64,000 nucleotides of DNA from JAGWBJ01 sp964291465 (lineage in GTDB: Bacteria > Chloroflexota > Dehalococcoidia > Lucifugimonadales > JAGWBF01): NCBI GenBank assembly GCA_964291465.2, contig OZ219943.1, forward strand, positions 90,717 through 154,716, given 5' to 3'. Under the pieces are notes generated by a model that was given only the letters and a program-made list of their open reading frames with translations, did not search any database and was not told the origin of the DNA. Of this stretch, positions 45,927 to 54,137 are shown piece by piece. Each line of letters begins with the position of its first letter. Position 1 is the first letter of the stretch. The translations under genes and the position numbers were made by a program.

Positions 45927-47023
45927 GCTCTGCGAATACAACCCTCTCTCAAGCCATTGGGCGAATTCACCCGGCGGACCCTGAGGCCATGGGCCGCGCC
46001 CGGGCCCGACAGCTGGACCTGACCAAGCCTCCGGGGAGCCTGGGAAGGCTGGAGGAGGTCTCCATTCGCCTGGCTGGCATCTTCGGGTCCGAGCGTCCCA
46101 GAATTGGCACAAAAGCCGTGATAGTTGCGGCCGGAGACCACGGGGTTGTCGCGCAGGGGGTAACCGGGTACCCGCAAGAAGTCACCGCACAGATGGTGAT
46201 GAACTTCCTGTCCGGCGGGGCGGCAATCAGCGTCATCTGCCGGCACCTGGGAATCAAGCAGGTCATCGTAGATGCGGGAGTGGCCGCCGAGCTACCTCCC
46301 CACCCGGAGCTCCGCGGGTTGAAGATCGGGCGGGGCACGGGCGACATCAGCCGGGGCCCCGCTATGTCGCTGCAACAGGCCGAGAGGTGCGTTGTCGAGG
46401 GGATAAGCCTGGCCGTGGAGGTGATAGAGTCGGGAGTGGACCTGATCGCCACCGGCGACATGGGCATTGGAAACACAACCCCGTCGAGCGCCATCACGTC
46501 CGCCGTAACGGGCCTATCGCCCGAAGAGACCACCGGGGAAGGCACGGGCCGAACCCCGGAAGAGCTCCGGCACAAGGCGCAGGTGGTGCGCACCGCGTTG
46601 AAGGTGAATGCACCGGACCCCGTGGACGGCCTGGACCTGCTCTCGAAGGTCGGGGGATTCGAAATCGGCGTGTTGGCGGGCGTCGTCTTGGGCGCGGCGA
46701 TGATGCGGCGGCCCGTGGTCGTGGACGGCTTCATATCCGGCGCCGCCGCGCTGGTCGCACGCGCCCTGTGCCCATCGGCCAAGGACTACATGATCGCGTC
46801 CCACGTCTCGGCAGAGCGGGGACACCGGGCGGCTCTGGCAAGCCTGGACCTGGTCCCCCTCCTGGACCTGGGAATGCGCCTGGGAGAAGGCACCGGCGCG
46901 GCTCTGGCCATACCCATCGTGGAGGCATCGGCTGCCTGCCTGTCTGAAATGGCGACCTTCACCGAAGCGGGCGTATCGGACCGGGAACAGGACACGGCCG
47001 CCGACCAGGGAACGGACCCGTGA
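45923..47023 (+). CDS. cobT: Nicotinate-nucleotide--dimethylbenzimidazole phosphoribosyltransferase
   Basis: 366 residues. It makes alpha-ribazole phosphate by activating the lower-ligand base. Motifs: LTKPPGSLGRLE near residue 35, VAAGDHGVVAQGVTGYPQEVT, ATGDMGIGNTTPSSAI and the C-terminal catalytic region with LDLGMRLGEGTGAALA. ATG 45923 is set by GGAGGTG three bases upstream and overlaps the btuD stop; the longer frame from 45869 is not needed. Its stop overlaps the cobS GTG. Confidence 0.95.
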   Translation: MSSANTTLSQAIGRIHPADPEAMGRARARQLDLTKPPGSLGRLEEVSIRLAGIFGSERPRIGTKAVIVAAGDHGVVAQGVTGYPQEVTAQMVMNFLSGGAAISVICRHLGIKQVIVDAGVAAELPPHPELRGLKIGRGTGDISRGPAMSLQQAERCVVEGISLAVEVIESGVDLIATGDMGIGNTTPSSAITSAVTGLSPEETTGEGTGRTPEELRHKAQVVRTALKVNAPDPVDGLDLLSKVGGFEIGVLAGVVLGAAMMRRPVVVDGFISGAAALVARALCPSAKDYMIASHVSAERGHRAALASLDLVPLLDLGMRLGEGTGAALAIPIVEASAACLSEMATFTEAGVSDREQDTAADQGTDP

Positions 47024-47835
47024 CCGGACCCGTTAACGGACTACGGTCGGCCGTTGGCTTCCTTACCATCCTGCCGGTGGCGCCACGGGACACCGGTGGA
47101 CTCGCTGCGGCCCGCGGATGGTTCCCGGTAGTCGGCCTGCTCCTGGGCGGGCTCCTGGCGGCGCTGGACCTCCTCATGCATTCGGGCTATCCGATTCTCA
47201 CCGGGGACTTCCCGCCCTTTCCCCCACTGCTGTCGGCAGCCATATTGACCGTCGTCCTGGCGGCGTTCACCCGCGCCCTGCACCTGGACGGGTTCATGGA
47301 CTGCTGCGACGCCCTGCTCGGAGGTTATGACAAGGACAGGCGACTGGAGATCCTTCGCGACCCCAACGTCGGGGCTTTCGCGGTCACGGGCGCGGCGAGC
47401 CTGTTGCTGCTCAAGGCGGCGGCTATCATGGCTCTGCCCCCGCCAAGCCGGCTTTGGGTGATACTCGTATTCCCCTGTCTTTCCCGCTGGGCAATGCTGT
47501 TAACCATGGGTCTGTTTCCCTACGTGAGACGTCAGGGCCTTGGGACCCCGTTCCTGCAACGGTCAGGCCGTCTACCGATGGCGGGCGGCCTGCTGGTGAC
47601 TCTGGTCATCGTAGTCGCTCTGACGGGCCCAGCCGGGCTGGCGTTATTGGCTGCCGCAGGCGTCGTCGGATGGGCCGTGGGTGCATGGACATCGAAGCTG
47701 CTTGGAGGAGTCACGGGGGACGTGTACGGAGCGGTGAACGAGGTTGCGGAAACGTCGGTCTTGGTCGTTGCCTCACTGCTGACCTACGGCGTTTCAGACG
47801 GGCTGCTCTCACCGCTTCACGAGATGTTCCTATAG
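47020..47835 (+). CDS. cobS: Adenosylcobinamide-GDP ribazoletransferase (cobalamin synthase)
   Basis: 271 residues, polytopic membrane enzyme joining alpha-ribazole (phosphate) to adenosylcobinamide-GDP. The CobS signature is HLDGFMDCCDALLGGYDKDRRLEILRD-like (acidic Mg-binding D-G-x-x-D), preceded by FLTILPVAPRDTGG. Hydrophobic helices fill the rest. GTG start in GTGA overlap with cobT. Confidence 0.93.
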   Translation: MTGPVNGLRSAVGFLTILPVAPRDTGGLAAARGWFPVVGLLLGGLLAALDLLMHSGYPILTGDFPPFPPLLSAAILTVVLAAFTRALHLDGFMDCCDALLGGYDKDRRLEILRDPNVGAFAVTGAASLLLLKAAAIMALPPPSRLWVILVFPCLSRWAMLLTMGLFPYVRRQGLGTPFLQRSGRLPMAGGLLVTLVIVVALTGPAGLALLAAAGVVGWAVGAWTSKLLGGVTGDVYGAVNEVAETSVLVVASLLTYGVSDGLLSPLHEMFL

Positions 47836-47853
47836 GGCAAAGGGCAGTGCGAT

Positions 47854-48819
47854 ATGGAGTGGCAAGTCTTTCCGGGCGAGTGGCAGCTGGACGTAGGTGT
47901 CCTGGCGCTGGCCCTGGCGTTGGACCTGGCTCTCCGGGAGCTGCCAGGATGGCTCCATCCCGTGGTGTGGATGGGAAGGCTGGCCTCATGCCTGGAACGC
48001 CTGGGACCCTCCGGCGGAGGGAAGGCGCCGGCCCTCGGCTGGGGCGCGGCCATGGCCCTGCTTGTGCCGGCCGCGTTTGGAGGACTCGCGTGGCTGGCAG
48101 CCGCGGGGTTGCGGGAGCTGGGACCCATCCCGTACCTGTTGGGAGGGGCCCTGCTGCTCAGCACCACCTTCGCGGTGTCCGGCCTCAGCCGGGCCGCTCG
48201 ATGCGTGCAGACCGCTGTGAAAGAGGGAAGCATGGACCAGGCCAGGCAGCAGCTGAGGAGTCTGGTCAGCCGGGACTCCAGCTCCCTGGGCCCCTCCCTG
48301 GTGTCCGCTGCTGCCATCGAGTCGGTGGCCGAGAACACCACGGACAGCTACATCGGTCCGTGGCTGGCTTTTGCCGTATTCGGGTTGGCCGGAGCGTTTG
48401 CCTACCGGTCGCTGAACACCCTGGACAGCATGATAGGGTACCGGGGGCGGTACGAGTACCTGGGGAAGGCGTCGGCAAAGCTGGACGACGTCATGAACCT
48501 CGTCCCAGCTCGAATGAGCGCCGGCCTCATGTTGGCGGCGGGCGCCCTGTACCGGCTGCCCGTGGGCCTGGGGTGGCGGTGGGCATGGTCTGGGCGGCGG
48601 CTGACGGACAGCCCCAACGCCGGCTGGACCATAGGTGCCATGGCCGGCCTGCTGGGAGTTGCGCTGGAGAAGAAGGGACATTACCGCATCGGCGAGGGTA
48701 TGAAGGAGCCGCGTCCCTGTCACATCGGCGCCTCGGTGCGTTTGGCCTACACAGTGGCCGCCATGGGCATGCTTACGGCGACGGCCGCCCTGGCCCTCCG
48801 GGGACTCTTGGCAGGTTGA
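47854..48819 (+). CDS. cbiB: Adenosylcobinamide-phosphate synthase
   Basis: 321 residues with multiple membrane helices. It attaches the aminopropanol (phosphate) linker to adenosylcobyric acid. Motifs: HPVVWMGRL, LVSRDSSSL, SAAIESVAENTTDSYIGPW and YRSLNTLDSMIGYRG, all typical of CbiB (CobD of aerobic-pathway naming). It follows cobS by 18 bases. Confidence 0.93.
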   Translation: MEWQVFPGEWQLDVGVLALALALDLALRELPGWLHPVVWMGRLASCLERLGPSGGGKAPALGWGAAMALLVPAAFGGLAWLAAAGLRELGPIPYLLGGALLLSTTFAVSGLSRAARCVQTAVKEGSMDQARQQLRSLVSRDSSSLGPSLVSAAAIESVAENTTDSYIGPWLAFAVFGLAGAFAYRSLNTLDSMIGYRGRYEYLGKASAKLDDVMNLVPARMSAGLMLAAGALYRLPVGLGWRWAWSGRRLTDSPNAGWTIGAMAGLLGVALEKKGHYRIGEGMKEPRPCHIGASVRLAYTVAAMGMLTATAALALRGLLAG

Positions 48820-48841
48820 TGCGGGCAGCAGGAGAGCGGCG

Positions 48842-49417
48842 ATGGCTAGACGGTTGATTCTCATACTTGGCGGGGCGCGTTCGGGCAAGAGCGCCTTCGC
48901 CGAGCGGCTTGCTCGCCAGCGGGGCAACGTCTTGTTCGTAGCCACCGCCCAGGCGTTGGACGAAGACATGAAGCGCCGCATCGCCGCTCACCGCCGCATT
49001 CGCCCGTCCGACTGGAGCACCCTGGAGGAGCCGCTGGCACTGGCGTCCGCGATCCCATCGGCCCTCCAGGGACATGAGACTTGTCTGCTGGACTGCCTCA
49101 CACTGTGGGTCAGCAACCTGCTGCTGAGCATGGAAGACAAGCCTGCCGCCGAGGAGGAGATTCTGGCAGCGGCGGAACGGGTCCTCGACGTGTACAGGGA
49201 GTCATCAGCCACCTGGATAGTTGTCAGCAACGAGGTTGGACTGGGCGTGGTCCCGCCATCCCCGCTGGGCAACAAGTTCCGGGACGTCCTTGGTCGAGTG
49301 AACCAGGCCGTGGCCTCCTACGCCGACGAGGTCTATCTCATGGTCGCCGGGATGGCGTTGGAAATACGGTCCCTGGGTGGGTCCCCGTATGCCGGGGGCG
49401 AGGTCCTGGGGGAGTAA
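48842..49417 (+). CDS. cobU: Adenosylcobinamide kinase/adenosylcobinamide-phosphate guanylyltransferase
   Basis: 191 residues. P-loop LGGARSGKSAFAE at residues about 9-21, ATAQALDEDMKRRIAAHR (guanylylation region including His), LLDCLTLWVSNLL and the VSNEVGLGVVP motif. It phosphorylates, then GMP-activates, adenosylcobinamide. ATG 48842 follows a GGAG ribosome binding site. Its stop TAA shares a base with the next ATG (TAATG). Confidence 0.95.
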   Translation: MARRLILILGGARSGKSAFAERLARQRGNVLFVATAQALDEDMKRRIAAHRRIRPSDWSTLEEPLALASAIPSALQGHETCLLDCLTLWVSNLLLSMEDKPAAEEEILAAAERVLDVYRESSATWIVVSNEVGLGVVPPSPLGNKFRDVLGRVNQAVASYADEVYLMVAGMALEIRSLGGSPYAGGEVLGE

Positions 49418-50310
49418 TGCCCGCACCGAAGACGGTCCGTAGAGCTTCCGCGGCAGCCCCGGGAACTTGCGGCGAGCTGTGCCAGGGGCTGTTTGCGGGG
49501 GTGCACTGCATGGTGACCTGTCCCATAGACATGTACAGTGTGGCGACGGCGGAGGTCGTCCAGGGCGAAGGCGAGGTATCAGGGCCGGAGGACTCGCCGA
49601 AGGCCGTTCGAGCCGTGCGGGCGACGTTGGACTATCTGCACGAGACGCGGGTGGACGTCCGGCTCCGGTTGGACTCCCCCCTGCCTCGTGGAAAGGGCAT
49701 GGCCAGCAGCACCGCCGACGTGGCGGCCGCAGCCGTCGCCACCGCCTCGGCCCTCGGGCGGGAGCTTTACCCTGAGCAGATCGCCGAAATCTCCCTGGGA
49801 GTGGAGCCCAGCGATGGGGTCATGTTCCCCCACATTACTTTGTTTGACCACCGGCATGGCAAGCTCTCCAGAGTCCTGGGACAGCCCCCTCCCATGCGTG
49901 TCGTGATACTCGACTTCGGAGGCAGCGTGGATACGCTGGAATTCAACAGGGTCGACAAGTGCGAGCTGCTGGAACGGCTGGAGCCGGACATGGAAAGGGC
50001 CGTGTCGCTGATAGAGGACGGGCTTCGCCGCGGAGACCCCGGCCGCATCGGGCGAGGGGCCACCCTCAGCGCCGTGGCCAACCAGCAGGTGCTGTTCAAC
50101 CCCCACCTCGACGCCGTTCTCCAGTTGTCCCGGGAGGCGAACGCCGTTGGGGTGAACGTAGCGCACAGCGGCGCGGTGATTGGGATGCTCTTCACCGACG
50201 ACGCCATGCTGGTCGAACAGGCCGCCGCGCTCGCGAGGAGGAATCTCCCAGGCCTCCACTCCGCGCGGTGCCGCAGCATAGTAGGCGGCGGTGTGAGGCG
50301 ACCGCAATGA
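49417..50310 (+). CDS. GHMP kinase, PduX-like L-threonine kinase
   Basis: 297 residues. It starts with the PGTCGELCQG motif of PduX-type kinases and has the GHMP ATP motif PLPRGKGMASSTAD at about 88-101, then SDGVMFPH and a C-terminal AHSGAVIGML (motif 3). PduX makes L-threonine O-3-phosphate, the substrate of CobD; its position directly before cobD supports that role. Start codon overlaps cobU stop by one base; stop overlaps cobD start (ATGA). Confidence 0.88.
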   Translation: MPAPKTVRRASAAAPGTCGELCQGLFAGVHCMVTCPIDMYSVATAEVVQGEGEVSGPEDSPKAVRAVRATLDYLHETRVDVRLRLDSPLPRGKGMASSTADVAAAAVATASALGRELYPEQIAEISLGVEPSDGVMFPHITLFDHRHGKLSRVLGQPPPMRVVILDFGGSVDTLEFNRVDKCELLERLEPDMERAVSLIEDGLRRGDPGRIGRGATLSAVANQQVLFNPHLDAVLQLSREANAVGVNVAHSGAVIGMLFTDDAMLVEQAAALARRNLPGLHSARCRSIVGGGVRRPQ

Positions 50311-51395
50311 GACCGCGTCGCATAGACCTGCACGGGACTGCCACAGTGCACGGGGGGCTGGACTACGGGGAGCTGCGCTCTCTGGGGCTCCGCCCCGAGG
50401 AGGTGTTGGACTTCAGCTCCAACATCAACCCCCTGGGACCGTCCCGACGGGTCCGGGAAGCCGCGTCCAACGCAGACCTGTCGGCCTATCCGGACCGCGA
50501 CTGCCTGGCTTTGCGGGAGGCCCTGTCGGCGCGTCTGAACGTAGGGATAGAGAATCTGATTGTGGGCAACGGCTCTACGGAGCTCATTCACCTACTGGCG
50601 CGCGCGTATCTGAGGCCCGGGGATGGATGTCTCATATTCACTCCGACCTTTGGAGAATACGAGACTGCCGCCTCCATCTGCCACGCCGATCTGCACAATG
50701 TAACTGCCAAGGCATCCCAGGGATTTCGTTGGTCTGTCGAGGAAGCAGTCCAGACCATCAGACGGATGCGACCCAGTCTGGTCTTTCTGTGCAACCCCAA
50801 CAACCCCACCGGCGTATACCTCGACCAAGACTCCGTGGACCGAATCCGGTCGGCGGTCGCCGAGTTCGGTCTCATGGCCCTGGACAACGCGTACGCGCCC
50901 CTGGCGGACGGTCAGTGGGACTCCTTGCCCCTGCTGGGCGGTGGGAACATTGCCGTCCTGCGCTCGATGACGAAGGACCATGCCCTTGCCGGGATCAGGC
51001 TGGGCTACCTGGTTGCCGATGCCGCAGTTGTCGCCCGGGTCCGTCACCTCCAGCCGGCCTGGAGCGTCAACGCGGTGGCGCAGGCCGCGGGAATCGCCGC
51101 GCTGGAAGATAAGGCACACGTGGGCGCGGCCGCTGAAGTTATCTCCGAGGCCAAGAAGCGCCTCTATGATGGGCTGGAAAGGCTGGGCGTCTCCGCAACG
51201 CCCTCCCTTGCCAACTTCGTCCTGGCGCGGGTGGGGGATGCGGCCGAGGTGCGACGCCGGCTACTCCTGCGACGCATCGCCGTGCGCGATTGCACGTCCT
51301 TCGGGCTGCCCGAGCACATTCGCATCGCGGTGCGTCGTCCGGCCGAGTGCGCGAGGCTGCTGGAGGCCCTTGGGGAGGTGCTGGCCCACAGGTAG
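50307..51395 (+). CDS. cobD: Threonine-phosphate decarboxylase (PLP, aminotransferase class I/II fold)
   Basis: 362 residues. It decarboxylates L-threonine phosphate to aminopropanol phosphate, the linker used by CbiB. Motifs: LDFSSNINPLGP, YPDRDCLALREALSARL, FLCNPNNPTG, and the PLP Lys in SMTKDHALAGIRLGY, with a C-terminal IRIAVRRP Arg. ATG 50307 overlaps the kinase stop. Last gene of the nine-gene plus-strand B12 operon. Confidence 0.93.
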   Translation: MRPRRIDLHGTATVHGGLDYGELRSLGLRPEEVLDFSSNINPLGPSRRVREAASNADLSAYPDRDCLALREALSARLNVGIENLIVGNGSTELIHLLARAYLRPGDGCLIFTPTFGEYETAASICHADLHNVTAKASQGFRWSVEEAVQTIRRMRPSLVFLCNPNNPTGVYLDQDSVDRIRSAVAEFGLMALDNAYAPLADGQWDSLPLLGGGNIAVLRSMTKDHALAGIRLGYLVADAAVVARVRHLQPAWSVNAVAQAAGIAALEDKAHVGAAAEVISEAKKRLYDGLERLGVSATPSLANFVLARVGDAAEVRRRLLLRRIAVRDCTSFGLPEHIRIAVRRPAECARLLEALGEVLAHR

Positions 51396-51452
51396 CAACA
51401 CCCCCGTGCGGCCCGCCTTACATCGACTCACTGCCATTCAATGCGCAGGCTG

Positions 51453-51824
51453 CTACCCGTCGTTCAGGGTGTCGGTGAAGTCGAATCGCAGAACGCCGAG
51501 TCCCTGCACCTCGAACGCCATGCCGATGGTGTGCGCGCCCGGGGCCACTACCACTCCCGCTGCCGCGACGGTGGTGGTACGGTTCATCGCAAGTGTGAAT
51601 GGCACTTCGGGAGAAACATCCGCGAAGGACAACGACTTGCCGCCTACGGTGAAAGTGGTGTTTTCCATGGGCACCTCTTGCCCGTCGACGGTCAGGGGTT
51701 GCATTCCATTCGCGAAACCGGACCCCAGGGAGTTCTTCAGGTCAAATGAGAGCCCATCGTCCGTAGCGCGGAGGCTCCCCTTCACGTAGAGTTTGCGGAG
51801 CAAGAAGCCGGGAACAGAGACCAC
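51453..51824 (-). CDS. Small conserved-looking beta-rich protein of unknown function
   Basis: 123 residues, no signal peptide or membrane segment. Begins MVSVPGFLLRKLYVKGSLR; alternating hydrophobic residues and repeated Gly/Asp turns suggest a beta sandwich (LTVDGQEVPM, VPFTLAMN, VVVAPGAHTIGMAFE, VLRFDFTDTL). No catalytic motif seen. The GTG start at 51824 is set by AAAGGAGG on the minus strand five bases upstream. It lies downstream of a class II aldolase gene on the same strand, across a short tandem repeat. Possibly a subunit or accessory of that catabolic set; I do not recognise the family with confidence. Confidence 0.7.
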   Translation of the reverse strand: MVSVPGFLLRKLYVKGSLRATDDGLSFDLKNSLGSGFANGMQPLTVDGQEVPMENTTFTVGGKSLSFADVSPEVPFTLAMNRTTTVAAAGVVVAPGAHTIGMAFEVQGLGVLRFDFTDTLNDG

Positions 51825-51837
51825 TTTTCCTCCTTTG

Positions 51838-51892
51838 GTCGCCTGCCGGGGAGTTGCCTGCCGGGGGGTTGCCTACTGGGGTTGCCTACTGG
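51838..51892. repeat. Four imperfect ~13-15-bp tandem repeats
   Basis: Consecutive units built on GTTGCCTGCCGGGG and GTTGCCTACTGGG lie between the small unknown gene and the aldolase, with the last unit covering the aldolase stop codon. Confidence 0.8.
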
Positions 51893-52554
51893 CCCGCCTC
51901 GACAGATAGGCGCATCCGAAACAACCCTTCTTCAACCGCGAGCACCTCCTGAGGCAGCGGTCGCTGCATTCCCAGCAGCTGCGTGAGTAGGCAGATGTGC
52001 GCGGCGCGCTCTACCAGCACGGCGATGTCCATGGCCGTCTCGAGGTCCCTTCCCAGGGTGACCAATCCATGATTGCTGATCAAGGCTGCACTGCGCCCAT
52101 CCAGCGTCTCCACCGCCTTGTCTGCCAGCTCCTCGGTACCTGGAGGGGCATACGGCGCCACGCGCACGGCGCCGCCTACTGTCACAGCCACTTCATCGAT
52201 GACCGGCGGTATCTCGATTCCCGCCACAGCACAGGCGGTGGCATATACCGAGTGGGTGTGGACAACGGCACGCGCATCGCGCCGGGACCGGTATACAGCC
52301 AGATGGAGCGCCGTCTCGAACGAGGGCGCCAGATCGCCATAGACCGGTTCGTAGTCGAAGTCGATGATCGGGATGTCGGCGGCGGTCATGGAGCGATAGT
52401 TCACGCGGCTCGGAGTAATAGCCACCAACGGGGGCTCCTCGGGTATGAGCACGCTGACATTGCCGCTGGCGCCGGCCACAAGTCCGAGACGGTCGAGCTC
52501 CTGGGCAGTCTCAAGCACTCGGGCTCGCTCGCCGCTCCATGGCTCCGATGTCAT
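51886..52554 (-). CDS. Class II aldolase/adducin-family protein
   Basis: 222 residues from ATG 52554 (GGAG upstream). Zinc-aldolase features: ASGNVSVLIP, the Glu of FETALHLAVYRSR, metal ligands in VVHTHSVYATACAV (two His) and a third His in LISNHGLVTLG. Related to fuculose-phosphate/ribulose-phosphate aldolase-epimerases; several subfamilies decarboxylate 3-keto acid phosphates. With a sugar kinase and a 2-hydroxyacid dehydrogenase upstream, it probably cleaves a phosphorylated sugar or sugar acid; substrate unknown. Confidence 0.88.
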   Translation of the reverse strand: MTSEPWSGERARVLETAQELDRLGLVAGASGNVSVLIPEEPPLVAITPSRVNYRSMTAADIPIIDFDYEPVYGDLAPSFETALHLAVYRSRRDARAVVHTHSVYATACAVAGIEIPPVIDEVAVTVGGAVRVAPYAPPGTEELADKAVETLDGRSAALISNHGLVTLGRDLETAMDIAVLVERAAHICLLTQLLGMQRPLPQEVLAVEEGLFRMRLSVEAGQ

Positions 52555-52614
52555 GGCCTTCTCCTTGGTGAAGTGCAGCCCATTGTACTGCATCTGGCGA
52601 CCACCGCAGGGAGG

Positions 52615-54117
52615 CTATAGAAACCCATCCAGTCGGGACTGCGCCTCCTGCCACCGAGCGTAGTGTTCCTGGTACACCTGCATGTCCACGGGATCTGGCG
52701 CGACCTCACGCAGTCCGTCTTTCGTGGCCTGGGCCAGCTGCTCCAGGGCCCCGCCCCCCTCCAGCGACGCCTCAGCGGCCAACGCGGCGCCTTGGAGGCT
52801 CACGTCGGGCGTTGCTGCCACCCGCACCGTATGGCCCATCGCGCTGGCGAGCACCTCGGGGAAGAGGGCGGTACGTGTCATGCCGCCCCCAACGGCCATG
52901 TCATCAGCAGACGCTCCCGTGACCTCGGAAAGCAGTACCGAAGACCGACGAATGGCGTAGGCAAGGTTCTCCAGCGCAGCCCGCGCCAGCCGCGCGCGGT
53001 CAACGCCCCCAAAGGCTACCGGAACGGGAAAGAGCAGGCCGCCAGGGCGGAGCCCCGTTCGCGACGGGTTCAGTGGCGCCGGGCCGAGCAAGGCCAACGC
53101 GCCCTCGGAACCTGCCGGGGCACCGGCGGCGAGTTCCTCCATCCGTCGAAAGCCACTCGGCTCGGTTCCCGCCAGCAGCTCCACCAGCCACTGGTACGCG
53201 TTGCCTCCGTCTCCGGCGTTGATCTCAGTGGTCCAACGGTCGCGCAGCATGTGGCGTCCAACCCACGTAAGCCGTTGCGTGTCCAACTCGGGCCCGTCCG
53301 TTACGACCTGGGACGTCACACTCCAGCCTGCCACCACACCTGTCTCACCGGGCGACACCACGCCCATGGCCAACAGGCCGCACTGGGTATCCGCACCGGC
53401 GACCACGACGGGGATGCCTTCCGTCAAGCCCAGCTCCGTCGACGCCTGCCCGGACAGTCCACCAAGCTGAATGCCAGGTGGGAGGACTTGCGGAAAGCAG
53501 TCCGTTCGCAGCCCCAGGTTCTCCAAGAGCACAGTCGCCATGGCTCCAGTCCGCACGTCCAGCAGGCCGGCCTCGGCTGCCAGTGTCTCATTCAGGGCCA
53601 GCTCACCGGTGAGCCTGTATCCAACCCAGTCGCCCACCGACACTACCGTCGCGATGCGCAAATATGTGTCCGGCTGATGCAGCTGATACCAACGTAACTT
53701 AGCAGGCGCCATCATGAACGACGGCAGGTGGCCGGTTGTGGAATAGGCCAGGTCTGCATGGTCACTATCTATGGCCATCCCTTCGAACATGGCTCGGATG
53801 TCCATATTCGGCCCCAAGTAGAGGACATCGCCGCTTGCGTCCAGCGCGCCAATGCCCTGGCGCTGGCTTGTGACGCCGATTGCCGCAACGCTGCCCTTGT
53901 GTATTCCGGCGGCGCCCAGTGCCTTCCGGACCACCTCAATGATGGCGGCCCACAAAGACTCGGAGGCCATGGAGCGAGCCAAGGGCATATCAGGGTCTGC
54001 AGGTTCATATGGGACGGCCGCGACTGCCAACGACAGGAGACGGCCGCCACGTGCGTACGCAGCGGCCTTCAAAGTGCATGTACCCACGTCTATAGCCATG
54101 ACCGCCGACTTGACCAT
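52615..54117 (-). CDS. FGGY-family carbohydrate kinase (xylulokinase-like)
   Basis: 500 residues from ATG 54117 (the longer frame begins at a TTG at 54141). ATPase-fold kinase: MAIDVGTCTLKAAAYA (phosphate 1), IGVTSQRQGIGALD, GADTQCGLLAMGVVSPGETGVVAG (phosphate 2 region), and the C-terminal VGGGMTRTALFPEVLASAMGHTV adenosine motif. Phosphorylates a sugar or polyol in the cytoplasm. It lies 60 bases upstream of the aldolase and 20 bases after the dehydrogenase, forming a small catabolic operon. Confidence 0.9.
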   Translation of the reverse strand: MVKSAVMAIDVGTCTLKAAAYARGGRLLSLAVAAVPYEPADPDMPLARSMASESLWAAIIEVVRKALGAAGIHKGSVAAIGVTSQRQGIGALDASGDVLYLGPNMDIRAMFEGMAIDSDHADLAYSTTGHLPSFMMAPAKLRWYQLHQPDTYLRIATVVSVGDWVGYRLTGELALNETLAAEAGLLDVRTGAMATVLLENLGLRTDCFPQVLPPGIQLGGLSGQASTELGLTEGIPVVVAGADTQCGLLAMGVVSPGETGVVAGWSVTSQVVTDGPELDTQRLTWVGRHMLRDRWTTEINAGDGGNAYQWLVELLAGTEPSGFRRMEELAAGAPAGSEGALALLGPAPLNPSRTGLRPGGLLFPVPVAFGGVDRARLARAALENLAYAIRRSSVLLSEVTGASADDMAVGGGMTRTALFPEVLASAMGHTVRVAATPDVSLQGAALAAEASLEGGGALEQLAQATKDGLREVAPDPVDMQVYQEHYARWQEAQSRLDGFL

Positions 54118-54137
54118 TATTCGAAATCGCCTCTGCC

